Assembly: GCA_030831945.1 (NCBI GenBank)
Contig: JAURKC010000022.1
Coordinates: 62,001 to 126,000, forward strand
Length of the DNA: 64,000 nucleotides
Reading direction: 5' to 3'
Source of the DNA: Ferruginibacter sp.
Lineage (GTDB): Bacteria; Bacteroidota; Bacteroidia; Chitinophagales; Chitinophagaceae
In this document: positions 53,356 to 63,243 of the stretch, one piece after another
Layout of the letters: each line of letters begins with the position of its first letter
How positions within the stretch are numbered: the first letter of the stretch is position 1
Notes under the pieces: model-generated
The model's input: the letters and a program-made list of their open reading frames with translations, nothing else
Database searches by the model: none
Told to the model about the DNA's origin: nothing
Position numbers and translations under genes: made by a program

Positions 53356-53384
53356 AAAAAGGGCGACCAATGGTTGCCCTTTTT
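53356..53384 (+). terminator. Terminator after type II icd
   Basis: AAAAAGGGC (53356-53364) pairs exactly with GCCCTTTTT (53376-53384), with further pairing ACC/GGT inside, and ends in a T run. It lies 21 bp after the stop. Confidence 0.85.
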
Positions 53385-53426
53385 AATATTCAACGAATTT
53401 AATTTCAACTTGATCAAAGTGTAGAG

Positions 53427-53657
53427 ATGAACACATCGCAAAAAAATAATCCACTTCATGGGAAAACTTTAGAAAGTATTTTGCATTTTTTAGTAGAAAA
53501 ATTTGGCTGGGAGGAGTTAGGGAATATCATTCGTATCAACTGCTTTATTGACAATCCGAGTATCCAATCTAGCTTAAAATTTCTCCGTAAAACCGAATGG
53601 GCACGAAAAAAAGTAGAGGATTTATACCGCTATGTTCAAAGCAATACTAAAGAGTGA
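53427..53657 (+). CDS. VF530-family small protein
   Basis: A 76-residue protein matching the VF530 (DUF2132) family: [21 protein letters not shown] at the N-terminus, then [20 protein letters not shown] and [10 protein letters not shown]. The Vibrio founder was described as a double-stranded DNA-binding protein, but the biological role is unknown. There is no signal peptide or membrane segment. It stands alone after the icd terminator and 117 bp before mnmA. I saw no exact promoter upstream. Confidence 0.88.
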   Translation: MNTSQKNNPLHGKTLESILHFLVEKFGWEELGNIIRINCFIDNPSIQSSLKFLRKTEWARKKVEDLYRYVQSNTKE

Positions 53658-53749
53658 TTACCCATTAAGTGTTAGTTGAATAATAGCGAGTTGACCGCTT
53701 AAACTTAAGCTACTACCGTATTCAAACATTTTATTCAATACCAAAATGG

Positions 53750-53757
53750 TATCTTTG
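53750..53757 (+). promoter_or_regulatory. -7 promoter element of mnmA
   Basis: TATCTTTG, an exact TAnnTTTG match, lies 17 bp before the ATG at 53775. A 14 bp inverted repeat GCTTAA-ac-TTAAGC (53697-53710) is further up, too far to be the -33 element. Confidence 0.45.
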
Positions 53758-53774
53758 CACCGAAGGATTTAGCT

Positions 53775-54893
53775 ATGAGTAAAAAAGGAAAAGTGTTAAT
53801 GGCCATGAGTGGCGGTATTGATAGTACCGTTGCAGCCCTTATGCTCCATAAACAAGGTTATGAGGTGATTGGTATTACAATGAAAACATGGGATTATGCC
53901 ACCAGCGTTGGCACAACATCAAAAAAGGAAACTGGCTGCTGTAATCTTGATAGTTTCAATGATGCCCGTCAAGCAGCTGTACAGCATGGATTTCCGCATT
54001 TCATTTTAGACATCCGGGAAGAATTTGGTGATTTTGTAATTGAAAATTTTGTAGAAGAGTATATCGCTGGACGAACACCCAATCCATGTGTGATGTGCAA
54101 CACTCATATCAAATGGCGCGCGCTATTAAAAAGAGCTGATGCCCTTGGTTGTGATTTTATTGCAACCGGCCACTATGCCCAGGTCCATCAACACACCAAC
54201 GGAAGATATTTTATCAGAAAAGGCATTGATGAAACCAAAGACCAAAGCTATGTGCTATGGGGACTTCAACAAGATTTACTTAGTCGCACTCTTCTACCGC
54301 TGGGTACTTATCACAAAACTGCTATTCGACAAATGGCGCACGATTTTGGCTATCCTGAATTAGCTAAAAAAGCGGAGAGCTATGAAATCTGTTTTGTACC
54401 CGATAATGATTACCGAGGATTCTTAAAAAGAAATGTTGAAGGATTAGAAGAAAGAGTGAACGGTGGAAATTTTATTGATAAAACAGGCAGAATTATTGGA
54501 CAACATAAAGGATATCCTTTTTATACGATTGGACAAAGAAAAGGTCTTGATATCGCCTTAGGAAAACCTGCCTTTGTAACTGGCATTGATCCAGATACTA
54601 ATACCATTGTATTAGGAGAAGAAGAAGACTTAAAAGGAGATGAAATGATTGTATCCAAAATAAATTGGATAAAATATGAAGGAATTACCGAAGGCATGGA
54701 AATGCATACAAAGATCAGATACAAGGACAAAGGTGCATTCAGCAATCTATATACAACAGATAATGGTTTATCGGTTCGTTTCTTCGAAAAAGTAAAGGGA
54801 ATAGCTCCCGGACAAAGTGCCGTATTCTATGAGGGGGATGATGTAGTAGGAGGTGGAATAATCCAAAGAACTGATTTGTCTATCCCTTCTTAA
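53775..54893 (+). CDS. mnmA: tRNA-specific 2-thiouridylase
   Basis: Adds sulfur to U34 of the tRNAs for Glu, Gln and Lys, using ATP. The 372-residue protein has the PP-loop MSGGIDSTVAAL (residues 11-22), the nucleophilic cysteine C108 in NPCVMCNTHIKW and the persulfide cysteine C206 in SYEICFVPDND. Sulfur comes from IscS, whose gene is at 14.0-15.2 kb, through a relay not seen here. The 3' end overlaps the RsmB-like gene on the other strand by 14 bp. Confidence 0.96.
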   Translation: MSKKGKVLMAMSGGIDSTVAALMLHKQGYEVIGITMKTWDYATSVGTTSKKETGCCNLDSFNDARQAAVQHGFPHFILDIREEFGDFVIENFVEEYIAGRTPNPCVMCNTHIKWRALLKRADALGCDFIATGHYAQVHQHTNGRYFIRKGIDETKDQSYVLWGLQQDLLSRTLLPLGTYHKTAIRQMAHDFGYPELAKKAESYEICFVPDNDYRGFLKRNVEGLEERVNGGNFIDKTGRIIGQHKGYPFYTIGQRKGLDIALGKPAFVTGIDPDTNTIVLGEEEDLKGDEMIVSKINWIKYEGITEGMEMHTKIRYKDKGAFSNLYTTDNGLSVRFFEKVKGIAPGQSAVFYEGDDVVGGGIIQRTDLSIPS

Positions 54894-56064
54894 AAACAGC
54901 TACAAACATACTGTCAGACTGCTGTTGATATCCTTTTAACAATTGCATATCCAGCAATTTACCATTCAGCGATTCGGTTATAAAATTTACTACACCTTCA
55001 TTCTCTGCCTCAAAAACAGAACAGGTAATATATACCAATAAACCTGCTGGTTTTAAATGAGGAATTGCATTACTAAGAATTTTTTTCTGTGAGTCAACAT
55101 AATTTTGAACCGTTGATCTCTTGAAATAAACAAGCTGCTCTGGTGTTCTACCCCATGTGCCACTCCCACTGCAAGGGGCATCACAAATGATAAGATCAAA
55201 ATCTTTTTTAATTGTTTTATTATCTGCAAGACTAAGGTCTGTTACAAATGATTCATAATTAATTATCCCCGCCGATTTAAACCGTTGATGAAGATTTTTC
55301 AAAATACTTTCTCGTATATCTGAAACGGTAAGCTCTATTTTTTGTTTCAAAATATCAGTTAATAAAATGGATTTCCCTCCACTTGCAGCACAACAATCCC
55401 AAACTGCTAAAGAATGATTTTCAATAGCAGTGTTGAATAAGCCTGGCTGCTTTAAAAAATTAAATACCTGTTGTGAATTAGCATCCTGTATCACCACTTC
55501 TTTATCGAGTTCAAAAAGATCAGCTACTTTTTCTGAGCTTTTTAGTCGAATACATTGCTCATTTAATTGCTGCCACTGATAACCAGATTGAGTAAGTTTT
55601 TTACTTACAGATTCTTTCGATTGCGGTCGTATACGAATAAAAAGATCAGGTTGTTGTAACATTGAAAGGCTATAGCTTTCTCTTTCAATACCTACACTGA
55701 GTAAATCATTGAAAGGGAAAAAATCTAAAAGAGAAATATTTTTTTCAAGAAAAGATATTTTTTCGTTGGTGGAAAGAGCTATTTTTTCATTCCATGCTGG
55801 TCGCAATTCTTTGAGTAATAAAGAGTCCGTTGTTTCGCACAAGAAAGTAGCGATCAGCATTTTTTCTTCGATAGCAATATCAGTAAAAGCATTGCCCATT
55901 CTGTAATAATGGTAACAAAGTGATGCAATTGACTTCCTATCCTTTGATCCATATTTTTTATTGGCAGCAAAGAATTGTTTCAAAAAAATAGCAAAAGGTT
56001 TATCTCCCTGATAAGTATCAAGTATATTTTTAGCGCTATTGATATGAGAGTGATATCGACTCAT
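54880..56064 (-). CDS. rRNA cytosine methyltransferase, RsmB-like (NOL1/NOP2/Sun family)
   Basis: A 394-residue SAM-dependent methyltransferase. The SAM loop is CCAASGGKSILLTDIL, the catalytic cysteines are in CDAPCSGSGTWGRTPEQ and the second in YITCSVFEAENEG. The N-terminal 150 residues are helical, as in the NusB-like part of RsmB, but similarity there is weak. It is a second member of the family in the window. The sucB stop is 59 bp upstream, with a hairpin between, and it overlaps mnmA by 14 bp at its end. Confidence 0.88.
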   Translation of the reverse strand: MSRYHSHINSAKNILDTYQGDKPFAIFLKQFFAANKKYGSKDRKSIASLCYHYYRMGNAFTDIAIEEKMLIATFLCETTDSLLLKELRPAWNEKIALSTNEKISFLEKNISLLDFFPFNDLLSVGIERESYSLSMLQQPDLFIRIRPQSKESVSKKLTQSGYQWQQLNEQCIRLKSSEKVADLFELDKEVVIQDANSQQVFNFLKQPGLFNTAIENHSLAVWDCCAASGGKSILLTDILKQKIELTVSDIRESILKNLHQRFKSAGIINYESFVTDLSLADNKTIKKDFDLIICDAPCSGSGTWGRTPEQLVYFKRSTVQNYVDSQKKILSNAIPHLKPAGLLVYITCSVFEAENEGVVNFITESLNGKLLDMQLLKGYQQQSDSMFVAVFKKG

Positions 56065-56065
56065 T

Positions 56066-56101
56066 GTATTTAAATATAAACGGCCGGATAAAATCCAGCC
56101 G
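56066..56101 (-). terminator. Terminator of sucA-sucB
   Basis: CGGC-c-GGAT-aaa-ATCC-a-GCCG (56081-56101) forms an eight-base-pair stem with one internal mismatch; on the minus strand it is followed by TTTATATTT. It separates sucB from the RsmB-like gene, whose ATG is only 16 bp further on, so it may be partial. Confidence 0.55.
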
Positions 56102-56123
56102 CAAAAAATTTTTTATTTAAATC

Positions 56124-57332
56124 CTATAACTCTAATAAACTTTTTACTGGATCTTTTCCAAACAAAAGTAATGCTGGATTTTCGAGTAACTCTTTCACCC
56201 TCACTAGAAAACTAACTGATTCTCTTCCATCAATTAGGCGATGATCATAACTCAATGCCAGGTACATCATTGGTTTAATAACCACTTGACCATTAATAGC
56301 CATGGGCCTTTCTTGAATTTTATGCATTCCTAAGATTGCACTTTGAGGAATATTAATTATTGGAGTACTCATTAATGATCCAAAAACACCTCCATTCGTA
56401 ATAGTGAATGTGCCTCCGCTCATTTCCTCAATGGTTAATTTATTTTCTTTTGCCTTATTAGCAAGTGCAACTACTGTTTTTTCAATATCGGCCATACTCA
56501 AACTTTCGGCGTTTCTTATAACCGGCACCACTAAGCCTTTAGGAGCGGAAACCGCTATTGATATATCACAATATTCGTGATATACAATATTCTCTCCATC
56601 AATCATTGCATTCACTGCGGGCCATTCTTGCAAAGCAAAACAACAAGCTTTTGTAAAGAAACTCATGAAGCCTAAATTAACTCCGTGTGCTTCCTTAAAC
56701 TTGTCTTTATTTTTAGCCCTTATTTCCATGATGGCACTCATATCTACTTCATTAAAAGTAGTGAGCATTGCAGTGGTATTTTTAGCTTCCACTAAACGAC
56801 GACTAATCGTTTTACGGAGATTACTCATTTTTTGTGAATTCTCCTTTCTACTAAATAAATCAATACCAGGCATTCTTCCAGGATTACTAATCGCCTCTAA
56901 TACATCCTGCTTTATAATTTTACCATTACTACCGCTGGCAGTAACTGATTTTACGTCTACTTTTTTATCCGCAATGATAGCAGCTGCCACTGGTGTAGCT
57001 TTCAAATCACTGGCAACTTTAGTCGAGGCTGTTTTAGCTGTTGTATCCTCCTTCTTAACTGCAGGAGCTTCGGCAACCGAACCTGCTGGACGAGCAGCCG
57101 TATTATCGATACTGCAAGCAATGTCTCCTATTTTTAAAGAAGCTCCTTCTTCTGCCACTGTCTTCAAAACACCCGCTTGCTCTGCATTTATTTCAAATGT
57201 TGCTTTTTCACTTTCCAATTCTGCAATCACTTCATCACGTTCCACCCATTCTCCATCCTTTTTGAGCCACTTCACCAACGTAACTTCTGTAATACTTTCT
57301 CCAACGGAGGGTACTTTAATCTCTATTGCCAT
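56124..57332 (-). CDS. sucB: 2-oxoglutarate dehydrogenase E2 (dihydrolipoyl succinyltransferase)
   Basis: The core of the 2-oxoglutarate dehydrogenase complex: passes the succinyl group from the lipoyl arm to CoA. The 402-residue protein has one lipoyl domain (1-75) with the lipoyl lysine K43 in [11 protein letters not shown], an Ala/Thr-rich linker, an E3-binding segment (about 120-150, [19 protein letters not shown]), and the acyltransferase domain with catalytic H364 and D368 in [12 protein letters not shown]. It follows sucA by 32 bp, so both are one operon. The E3 gene (lpd) is not in the window. Confidence 0.96.
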   Translation of the reverse strand: MAIEIKVPSVGESITEVTLVKWLKKDGEWVERDEVIAELESEKATFEINAEQAGVLKTVAEEGASLKIGDIACSIDNTAARPAGSVAEAPAVKKEDTTAKTASTKVASDLKATPVAAAIIADKKVDVKSVTASGSNGKIIKQDVLEAISNPGRMPGIDLFSRKENSQKMSNLRKTISRRLVEAKNTTAMLTTFNEVDMSAIMEIRAKNKDKFKEAHGVNLGFMSFFTKACCFALQEWPAVNAMIDGENIVYHEYCDISIAVSAPKGLVVPVIRNAESLSMADIEKTVVALANKAKENKLTIEEMSGGTFTITNGGVFGSLMSTPIINIPQSAILGMHKIQERPMAINGQVVIKPMMYLALSYDHRLIDGRESVSFLVRVKELLENPALLLFGKDPVKSLLEL

Positions 57333-57364
57333 TGTAATAAATATTTATGTAAAATTCGGTTAAT

Positions 57365-60112
57365 TTAAATTGAAAATGCTTTTTCTATAATTTCCAATTG
57401 TTCCTTTACATGCACTTTAGCATATCCAGTGGCAGTGGAGGCGCTAGCCGGTCTACTGATCACATTGAAATTTATATTCTGCAAATTCATTTTTAAAAAA
57501 GTTGCTGCTCCCATATTTAAAGGCTCTTCTTGCACCCAATACCATTTTGCCTTTTTATATTTATCTAAAAGGGAGTCTAATTGATTTTGAGGTAATGGAT
57601 GAATCTGCTCTAACCTTACCAATGCTATATCCTTTCTATCCTCTTTTAATTGTTTCTCTGCCAAATCAAAATACATTTTTCCAGAACACAACAATACTTT
57701 TTTTACATCCCCAGCTTTCTTTATAAATTCATCATCGATCAGTTCCTTAAAACCACCGCTTGTAAAGTCACTCTTCAAACTGTAGCTTCCTGGATGGCGT
57801 AAATTTGCTTTTGGAGAAAAATTAATCAATGGCTTTCTAAACTGCCAAGCTAGTTGTCTGCGCAACACATGGAAAAAATTTGCTGCAGTGGTCACATTAG
57901 TTATCACCATATTTGATTCTGCACACATTTGTAAAAACCTTTCCATCCTAGCACTACTATGTTCGGGACCCTGGCCTTCATAACCATGAGGAAGTAGCAT
58001 TACTAATCCATTCATCCTTTGCCATTTTGTTTCAGCGGCAGCAATAAATTGATCAATCATTGTCTGGGCACCGTTACAAAAATCTCCAAACTGTGCTTCC
58101 CATATCACCAATGCATTTGGATTAGCCATGGAATATCCATATTCAAAACCAAGTACTGCATATTCACTCAATAAAGAGTTATAAATACGAAACGGAGTCT
58201 GCGAATCACTTAAATGATTTAGGCGATTATATTCTGCATTGTTAGTCTCATCATATAAAACAGCATGTCTATGACTGAAAGTGCCTCGCTTAACATCTTG
58301 TCCACTCATCCGCACCTCCTTGCCTTCTAATAATAAACTGCCATAGGCCATTAGCTCAGCAGAAGCCCAATCAATTTTTTGTTGATCGGTATACAACTTT
58401 ACTTTATCCTGCAATAATTTTTCTACCTTTTTTAATGGTTTAAAATTTGCTGGCCATTTCATCAATCCATCAAACAATAAACTAAAATCTTTTTCACTAA
58501 TTGCGGTAACTGGCGAAGAGTCAAAATCTGCAGGAACGGCTCTTCTCAAATTATTCCACCAAAGTTCTGGCTTTTGGTAAGCATAAGGCAAAGGATTCTG
58601 TTTTACCTCATCTAATCTTTCCTGCAAATCAGCAAGAAACTGCTTTTCCATTTCTTTAGCCAATGCTTTCGCATCTGATTCTCCATTATCAATAAGATAC
58701 TGGGTATACACTTCTCTTGGATTAGGATGCTTGTCAATTAAAGCATACAATTGAGGTTGAGTAAACTTAGGTTCATCTCCTTCATTGTGACCATGTTTAC
58801 GATAACAAACCATATCGATAAATATATCGCTATTAAATTCTTGTCTATATCTGGTAGCTATTTCAACTGCTTTCACGACTGCTTCTGGATCATCACCATT
58901 TACATGTAGCACAGGAGCCTTCACCATGGCTGCCACAGAAGTACAATAATCAGCACTGCGTGCATCATCAAAATCAGTGGTGAATCCTATTTGGTTATTG
59001 ATAATAAAATGAATGGTGCCACCGGTATAATACCCCTTTAAGTTAGACATTTGCAACACCTCATAAACCACACCTTGGCCTGCCACTGAAGCATCTCCAT
59101 GAATAAGGATAGGTAATATTTTATCAAAATCACTATTGTACAGTATATCTGCCTTACACCTTGAAAAGCCTATTACCACTGGATCTACCGCCTCCAAATG
59201 GGAAGGATTAGGACAAAGCTTTAAATTGATTTTATTTCCAGACGCACTTACTATGTCGCTGCTATAACCCAAGTGATATTTCACATCACCACTACCCATT
59301 GTAGTATCGGGAGTAGCGGTACCTTCAAACTCACTAAAGATTTGCTCATAGGTTTTACCCAAAATATTAGCTAAAATATTAAGCCTGCCACGATGGGCCA
59401 TCCCTATCACTACTTCTTGTACATTATTTTGCGAAGCAATATCAATGATTGCGTCTAACGCTGCAATAGTAGTCTCACCCCCTTCAAGAGAAAACCTCTT
59501 TTGGCCGATGTATTTAGTATGAAGGAATTTTTCAAACATTACTCCTTCATTCAGTTTTTGTAATATTCTTCTTCTTTGATGGAGTGCAATTGGCTGAAGC
59601 ATGGTATGCTCAACCGCATGTATCATCCATTCCATTTTTTTAGTGCTCGTATCTGCTCTAAATTCTACCCCCAAATTATTGGTGTAGCATTTTTGTAAAT
59701 GTGTAATGATCGTTTGAAGGGAAACTTTTCCTAGACCAACAAATTTTCCTGCTTCAAAACTAGAAGAAAGGTCTGCTTCACTTAATCCGAAATTTTCAAT
59801 GGTAAGATTAGCTTTTCGATCCTTACGTTCACGAATAGGATTGGTTGTTGCAACAAGATGCCCTTTTCTTCTATATGCCTGAATTAATTGATAAACGCTC
59901 AGTTCCTTGTCAAATTGAAAATTACTTTGGGAATCAGTATTTCCGGTGGTAGCAATTTTTGCTCCACTACTAGTCATACTGACAGCAAAATCAAAGCCTT
60001 CAAAAAACTTGCGCATTTCAACGTCAATACTAGAAGGGTTTTTTATAAAATCTTGGTAAAGGCTTTCGATGTATGCCGGATGGGGGTTAGTGATGTACTG
60101 AAAATCCTTCAT
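57365..60112 (-). CDS. sucA: 2-oxoglutarate dehydrogenase E1 component
   Basis: Decarboxylates 2-oxoglutarate with thiamine diphosphate. The 915-residue protein is near the E. coli size (933). Signatures are the MAHRGRLNILANILGK segment, HLGYSSDI, HGDASVAGQGVVYEVLQMS (thiamine/metal region), YRKHGHNEGDEP, and in the second half FSHRHAVLYDE and LLPHGYEGQGPEHSSARMER. The N-terminal helical segment (NPHPAYIESLYQDF) that contacts other subunits is present. It is the first gene of sucA-sucB. The region upstream to rpsT is about 390 bp, with only a near-match promoter. Confidence 0.97.
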   Translation of the reverse strand: MKDFQYITNPHPAYIESLYQDFIKNPSSIDVEMRKFFEGFDFAVSMTSSGAKIATTGNTDSQSNFQFDKELSVYQLIQAYRRKGHLVATTNPIRERKDRKANLTIENFGLSEADLSSSFEAGKFVGLGKVSLQTIITHLQKCYTNNLGVEFRADTSTKKMEWMIHAVEHTMLQPIALHQRRRILQKLNEGVMFEKFLHTKYIGQKRFSLEGGETTIAALDAIIDIASQNNVQEVVIGMAHRGRLNILANILGKTYEQIFSEFEGTATPDTTMGSGDVKYHLGYSSDIVSASGNKINLKLCPNPSHLEAVDPVVIGFSRCKADILYNSDFDKILPILIHGDASVAGQGVVYEVLQMSNLKGYYTGGTIHFIINNQIGFTTDFDDARSADYCTSVAAMVKAPVLHVNGDDPEAVVKAVEIATRYRQEFNSDIFIDMVCYRKHGHNEGDEPKFTQPQLYALIDKHPNPREVYTQYLIDNGESDAKALAKEMEKQFLADLQERLDEVKQNPLPYAYQKPELWWNNLRRAVPADFDSSPVTAISEKDFSLLFDGLMKWPANFKPLKKVEKLLQDKVKLYTDQQKIDWASAELMAYGSLLLEGKEVRMSGQDVKRGTFSHRHAVLYDETNNAEYNRLNHLSDSQTPFRIYNSLLSEYAVLGFEYGYSMANPNALVIWEAQFGDFCNGAQTMIDQFIAAAETKWQRMNGLVMLLPHGYEGQGPEHSSARMERFLQMCAESNMVITNVTTAANFFHVLRRQLAWQFRKPLINFSPKANLRHPGSYSLKSDFTSGGFKELIDDEFIKKAGDVKKVLLCSGKMYFDLAEKQLKEDRKDIALVRLEQIHPLPQNQLDSLLDKYKKAKWYWVQEEPLNMGAATFLKMNLQNINFNVISRPASASTATGYAKVHVKEQLEIIEKAFSI

Positions 60113-60502
60113 TGTAAATAGAAAATTTGTGTAGCTACTTTAATTTTAGATTGCAAATATCGGTCATTTATGCATTCCAAAAAGTATGAAAAGGGTATTA
60201 GATCGCTAAAAAGATGGCAATGCCTACTCATCACAAAAAATAAGTGAAAAATGAACATATGATAAAGAAAAATAGTATGATTTTCAATCCTTGAAATAAA
60301 TAAACGCAACGAAATGGGTAGAAATTCAGATTTAGAAGTCCCTTTTCAAGTTTTTTTTGGGATAAATAACCCAAAAAGTCAATTAATTGGATAGTAAAAA
60401 CCAGATTTTCAGCTTAAAAAATGGAATTTTTTAATTCCTTGCTGAATTATGTCAATTTATTAGTTGAAATCCCTATCTTTGCAGCCCTAAATTAAGATTT
60501 AA
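60113..60502. other. Intergenic region between sucA and rpsT
   Basis: Two divergent genes flank these 390 bp. On the right is the rpsT promoter (60474-60481). On the left, an imperfect -7 element faces sucA (CAAATATC at about 60153). A hairpin TTTTTGGG/CCCAAAAA (60354-60377) has no T tract and no clear role. I see no gene, small RNA or known motif in the rest. Confidence 0.5.
60474..60481 (+). promoter_or_regulatory. -7 promoter element of rpsT
   Basis: TATCTTTG, an exact TAnnTTTG match, 21 bp before the rpsT ATG. A leader of roughly 15-18 nt is expected. Confidence 0.5.
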
Positions 60503-60760
60503 ATGGCAAACCATTCAGCAACTAAGAAAGATGTGCGTCAGAGCAGCAAGCGTAACGAACGTAACCGTTATTATGGTAAAACAACCCGTAACGCTATTCG
60601 TGACATTAAAGCATTAGATGATAAATCAAGTGCTTCTGCTAAGCAACCGATTGTTGCATCTATGATTGATAAATTAGCAAAACGTGGAACGATTCACAAA
60701 AACAAAGCGGCTAATTTAAAAAGCAAACTAGCTAAAAAAATTAATGCACTAGCAAAGTAA
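60503..60760 (+). CDS. rpsT: 30S ribosomal protein S20
   Basis: A small basic protein that binds 16S rRNA near its 5' end during early assembly. The 85-residue protein begins MANHSATKKDVRQSSKRNER and ends with a Lys-rich helix (AANLKSKLAKKINALAK), the expected pattern for S20. It has its own promoter and a strong terminator, so it is monocistronic, as in many bacteria. Confidence 0.95.
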   Translation: MANHSATKKDVRQSSKRNERNRYYGKTTRNAIRDIKALDDKSSASAKQPIVASMIDKLAKRGTIHKNKAANLKSKLAKKINALAK

Positions 60761-60782
60761 CTTTTACTTTCTTCATATTATT

Positions 60783-60814
60783 AAAACCCGTTAGGTATAC
60801 CTAATGGGTTTTTT
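60783..60814 (+). terminator. Terminator of rpsT
   Basis: AAAACCC (60783-60789) pairs with GGGTTTT (60806-60812), enclosing a palindrome TTAGGTATACCTAA (60791-60804), and is followed by a T tract. It lies 22 bp after the rpsT stop. Confidence 0.85.
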
Positions 60815-60918
60815 ATTTACCAACGACCAGGTTTAATTTGACCTTCTTTCATAAGTTTTTGAAAATTGGAAATTGATGTAAAATATTTTGGTAGATTGTG
60901 ATAAACCAACATTTCAAT

Positions 60919-62649
60919 ATGAAACTTAGTTCCTTTGCCATATCAATTTTATTTATGTTGGGTGGGTCCTCCTTACTATCACAACAAACCCGTTTTGAAA
61001 AAACAAATGGAAAAGAATCCGCAACCTATAATGAGGCCATTGATTTTTATAAGCAACTCAGTAAAATATCTCCTTTAGTCTCGGTTAAAACACTGGGAAC
61101 CACGGATGCAGGATTTCCTCTTCACTTAGTATTGGTAAATGCCCACGGAAACTTTTCAATCAAGCAGTGGGACAGAAAAAAAAATGTTGTATTACTTATC
61201 AATAATGGCATTCACCCTGGTGAGCCCGATGGCATTGATGCGAGTATGTTGTTGGTCAGAGACATTGTTGAAAAAAAAATAATAGTTCCTAAAAATGTTT
61301 TTTTGGCTTTTATTCCTGTCTACAATATTGGAGGATGTTTAAACCGTGGAGGCGCTACAAGAGTAAATCAAAATGGTCCACTTGACTATGGCTTTAGGGG
61401 TAATTCTCAAAACCTAGATTTAAATCGCGACTTCACAAAATCTGATAGCAGGGAAGCAAAGTCATTTGCCCAAATCTTTCATTTGCTAGATCCGGATATT
61501 CTGATTGATAATCATGTTAGTGATGGAGCCGATTATCAACCAACGATCACTTTACTAACCACACAATATAATAAGCTAGGTGACCGACTGGGCGATTGGT
61601 TGAAAAATACTTTTGAACCGCAACTATATGCTGACATGCGTAAAAAAGGGAATGACATGATTCCCTATGTCAATTTTGAATCAGCCCAACCAGAAATTGG
61701 AATGGAAATGTTTTATGATCCACCAAGATATTCTTCAGGCTATGCCGCCTTGTTTCAAACCATTGCTTTTATGCCTGAAACACATATGCTCAAACCCTTT
61801 AAAGACAGGGTACTTTGCACTTATGCATTACTGCAAACAATGATGGAAAAGGCAAGTGTTAATGCAGCATCAATTATACAAGAAAGAAAAATTGCCAGAG
61901 AAGCCGTAAAAGAAGCAAACTCATTTGCCTTAGCTTGGAAATCCGATTCTAGTCATTATTCACTTATTCGCTATAGTGGTTATGAACAAGCTTTTAAAAA
62001 AAGTTCAGCTACTGGCTTACAAAAAATGTACTATGATCATCAGTTACCCTTCACTAAAAATGTAAAACTTTTTGATGTATTTCTACCCTACAAAATTATC
62101 AATAAACCAACAGCTTATATTATTCCAGTTGGATGGAATGCTGTGATTGATTTACTTCGACTAAATGGAGTAAGTCTTCAGCAATTAAAAAAAGACACTT
62201 TGATGGAAGTAGAACTGTATCATATAGCAGACTATAAATCAAGTTTACAACCCTATGAAAAGCATCATAGAAATAGTCAAGTAAAAGTAAAGGCTTCAAA
62301 AAAAATCGTTCAATTTCACCAAGGAGACTGGTATATTCCAATGAACCAAATTGCCAATCGATATATTGCAGAAATGCTAGAGCCACAGGGAGACGACAGT
62401 TTTTTTGCCTGGAATTTTTTTGATGCAATACTTCAGCAAAAGGAAGGCTATAGTGATTATAGATGGGAAGATGTTGCAGGTGAAATCTTAAAAAATGATT
62501 CGGCTCTTCAACAAAAATTAATTATTAAAAAACAAGCGGATCTAAATTTTGCTAACAATGCGCATGCTCAATTAGATTTTATATTTAAAAATTCTACCTA
62601 CTATGAAAAGGCTCATATGCTTTACCCTGTGTATAGGTTGATTCAATAG
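60919..62649 (+). CDS. Exported M14-family zinc carboxypeptidase
   Basis: A 576-residue protein with a signal peptide (MKLSSFAISILFMLGGSSLLS). The M14 zinc ligands are in NGIHPGEPDGIDASM (His and Glu, HxxE), and the third, a histidine, in LIDNHVSDGADYQP. RGNSQNLDLNRDFTKSD supplies the substrate-binding Asn-Arg pair. The catalytic Glu would be expected in MPETHMLKPF, where a glutamate is present. The last 250 residues are a C-terminal domain I do not recognise. A frame start at the GTG at 60898 is possible, but the ATG at 60919 gives the clean signal peptide. The substrate may be peptides or murein peptides. Confidence 0.85.
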   Translation: MKLSSFAISILFMLGGSSLLSQQTRFEKTNGKESATYNEAIDFYKQLSKISPLVSVKTLGTTDAGFPLHLVLVNAHGNFSIKQWDRKKNVVLLINNGIHPGEPDGIDASMLLVRDIVEKKIIVPKNVFLAFIPVYNIGGCLNRGGATRVNQNGPLDYGFRGNSQNLDLNRDFTKSDSREAKSFAQIFHLLDPDILIDNHVSDGADYQPTITLLTTQYNKLGDRLGDWLKNTFEPQLYADMRKKGNDMIPYVNFESAQPEIGMEMFYDPPRYSSGYAALFQTIAFMPETHMLKPFKDRVLCTYALLQTMMEKASVNAASIIQERKIAREAVKEANSFALAWKSDSSHYSLIRYSGYEQAFKKSSATGLQKMYYDHQLPFTKNVKLFDVFLPYKIINKPTAYIIPVGWNAVIDLLRLNGVSLQQLKKDTLMEVELYHIADYKSSLQPYEKHHRNSQVKVKASKKIVQFHQGDWYIPMNQIANRYIAEMLEPQGDDSFFAWNFFDAILQQKEGYSDYRWEDVAGEILKNDSALQQKLIIKKQADLNFANNAHAQLDFIFKNSTYYEKAHMLYPVYRLIQ

Positions 62650-62652
62650 TAA

Positions 62653-62660
62653 TATATTTG
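62653..62660 (+). promoter_or_regulatory. Possible -7 promoter element of the small membrane protein gene
   Basis: TATATTTG matches TAnnTTTG, 20 bp before the ATG at 62681 and just after the stop of the carboxypeptidase gene. Confidence 0.3.
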
Positions 62661-62680
62661 TTTTACTTAAAGTTTTATTT

Positions 62681-63076
62681 ATGAAAAATGAAGAATACGC
62701 TATTCCAATTCGGTTTCGGAAAATGGAAAATTTGCATATTGTATTCTGGTTGTTTAAAGATATCAGCTGGTGTATGATTTGGCGACCGCTAGGAATTGCG
62801 ATGATCTTTCCCACCTTGATTATTGCTATCATTATTACCACGCGCACTAGACAATTCATGAGTGAGGTATGCCATAATACTGCAATGGTTCTTTGGATTT
62901 CAGCCAATTCCTACTGGATGGTCAGTGAATTTTTACATTTTGATACTTTACTGGTCTATGGTGATTTCACTTTTAAGCACTTAGCTATTATTCCCTTTAC
63001 ATTGGGTATAGGTATTTTAGGCTACTATTATTTACGGTGGAAACCCCGCCACAAAGATAGACTTGAAACTATGTAG
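62681..63076 (+). CDS. Small membrane protein of unknown function
   Basis: A 131-residue protein with three or four predicted membrane segments (about 38-56, 68-85, 99-118). The soluble N-terminus, KMENLHIVFWLFKDISWCM, and the cytoplasmic tail WKPRHKDRLE are hydrophilic. It resembles conserved Bacteroidota proteins of unknown role that begin MENLH-x-x-FWL-x-KD. There are tryptophan and histidine residues near the membrane (SWCMIWRPLG, EFLHFDTLL) but no recognisable catalytic motif. It follows the M14 gene by 31 bp. Confidence 0.7.
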   Translation: MKNEEYAIPIRFRKMENLHIVFWLFKDISWCMIWRPLGIAMIFPTLIIAIIITTRTRQFMSEVCHNTAMVLWISANSYWMVSEFLHFDTLLVYGDFTFKHLAIIPFTLGIGILGYYYLRWKPRHKDRLETM

Positions 63077-63243
63077 CATAGAGAAATGACGACTTCATAA
63101 AACAATGATAATCATTTATTTAGATCTATTTTTAGCTTATTAAAAGGATAAATTAGATGACGAAGGATTATAAAAAATGAAGCTGCTATTCTAGTCCCTT
63201 GAGACGGCAACAAGGTGACTCACCTCCCTTCACTTTCTCTATG

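Noticed and set aside
53697..53710. Palindrome GCTTAA-ac-TTAAGC as an mnmA operator.
   Set aside because: It is about 40 bp upstream of the -7 element and AT-rich; a single short palindrome is weak evidence.
56665..57363. A 232-residue open frame on the plus strand opposite sucB.
   Set aside because: It lies fully opposite sucB, which has all catalytic motifs. The predicted protein is hydrophobic and low-complexity, as expected for a shadow of an Ala/Val/Lys-rich gene.
60354..60377. Hairpin TTTTTGGG/CCCAAAAA as a terminator.
   Set aside because: The stem is followed by A residues and then GTC, with no T tract on either strand, and no gene ends there.
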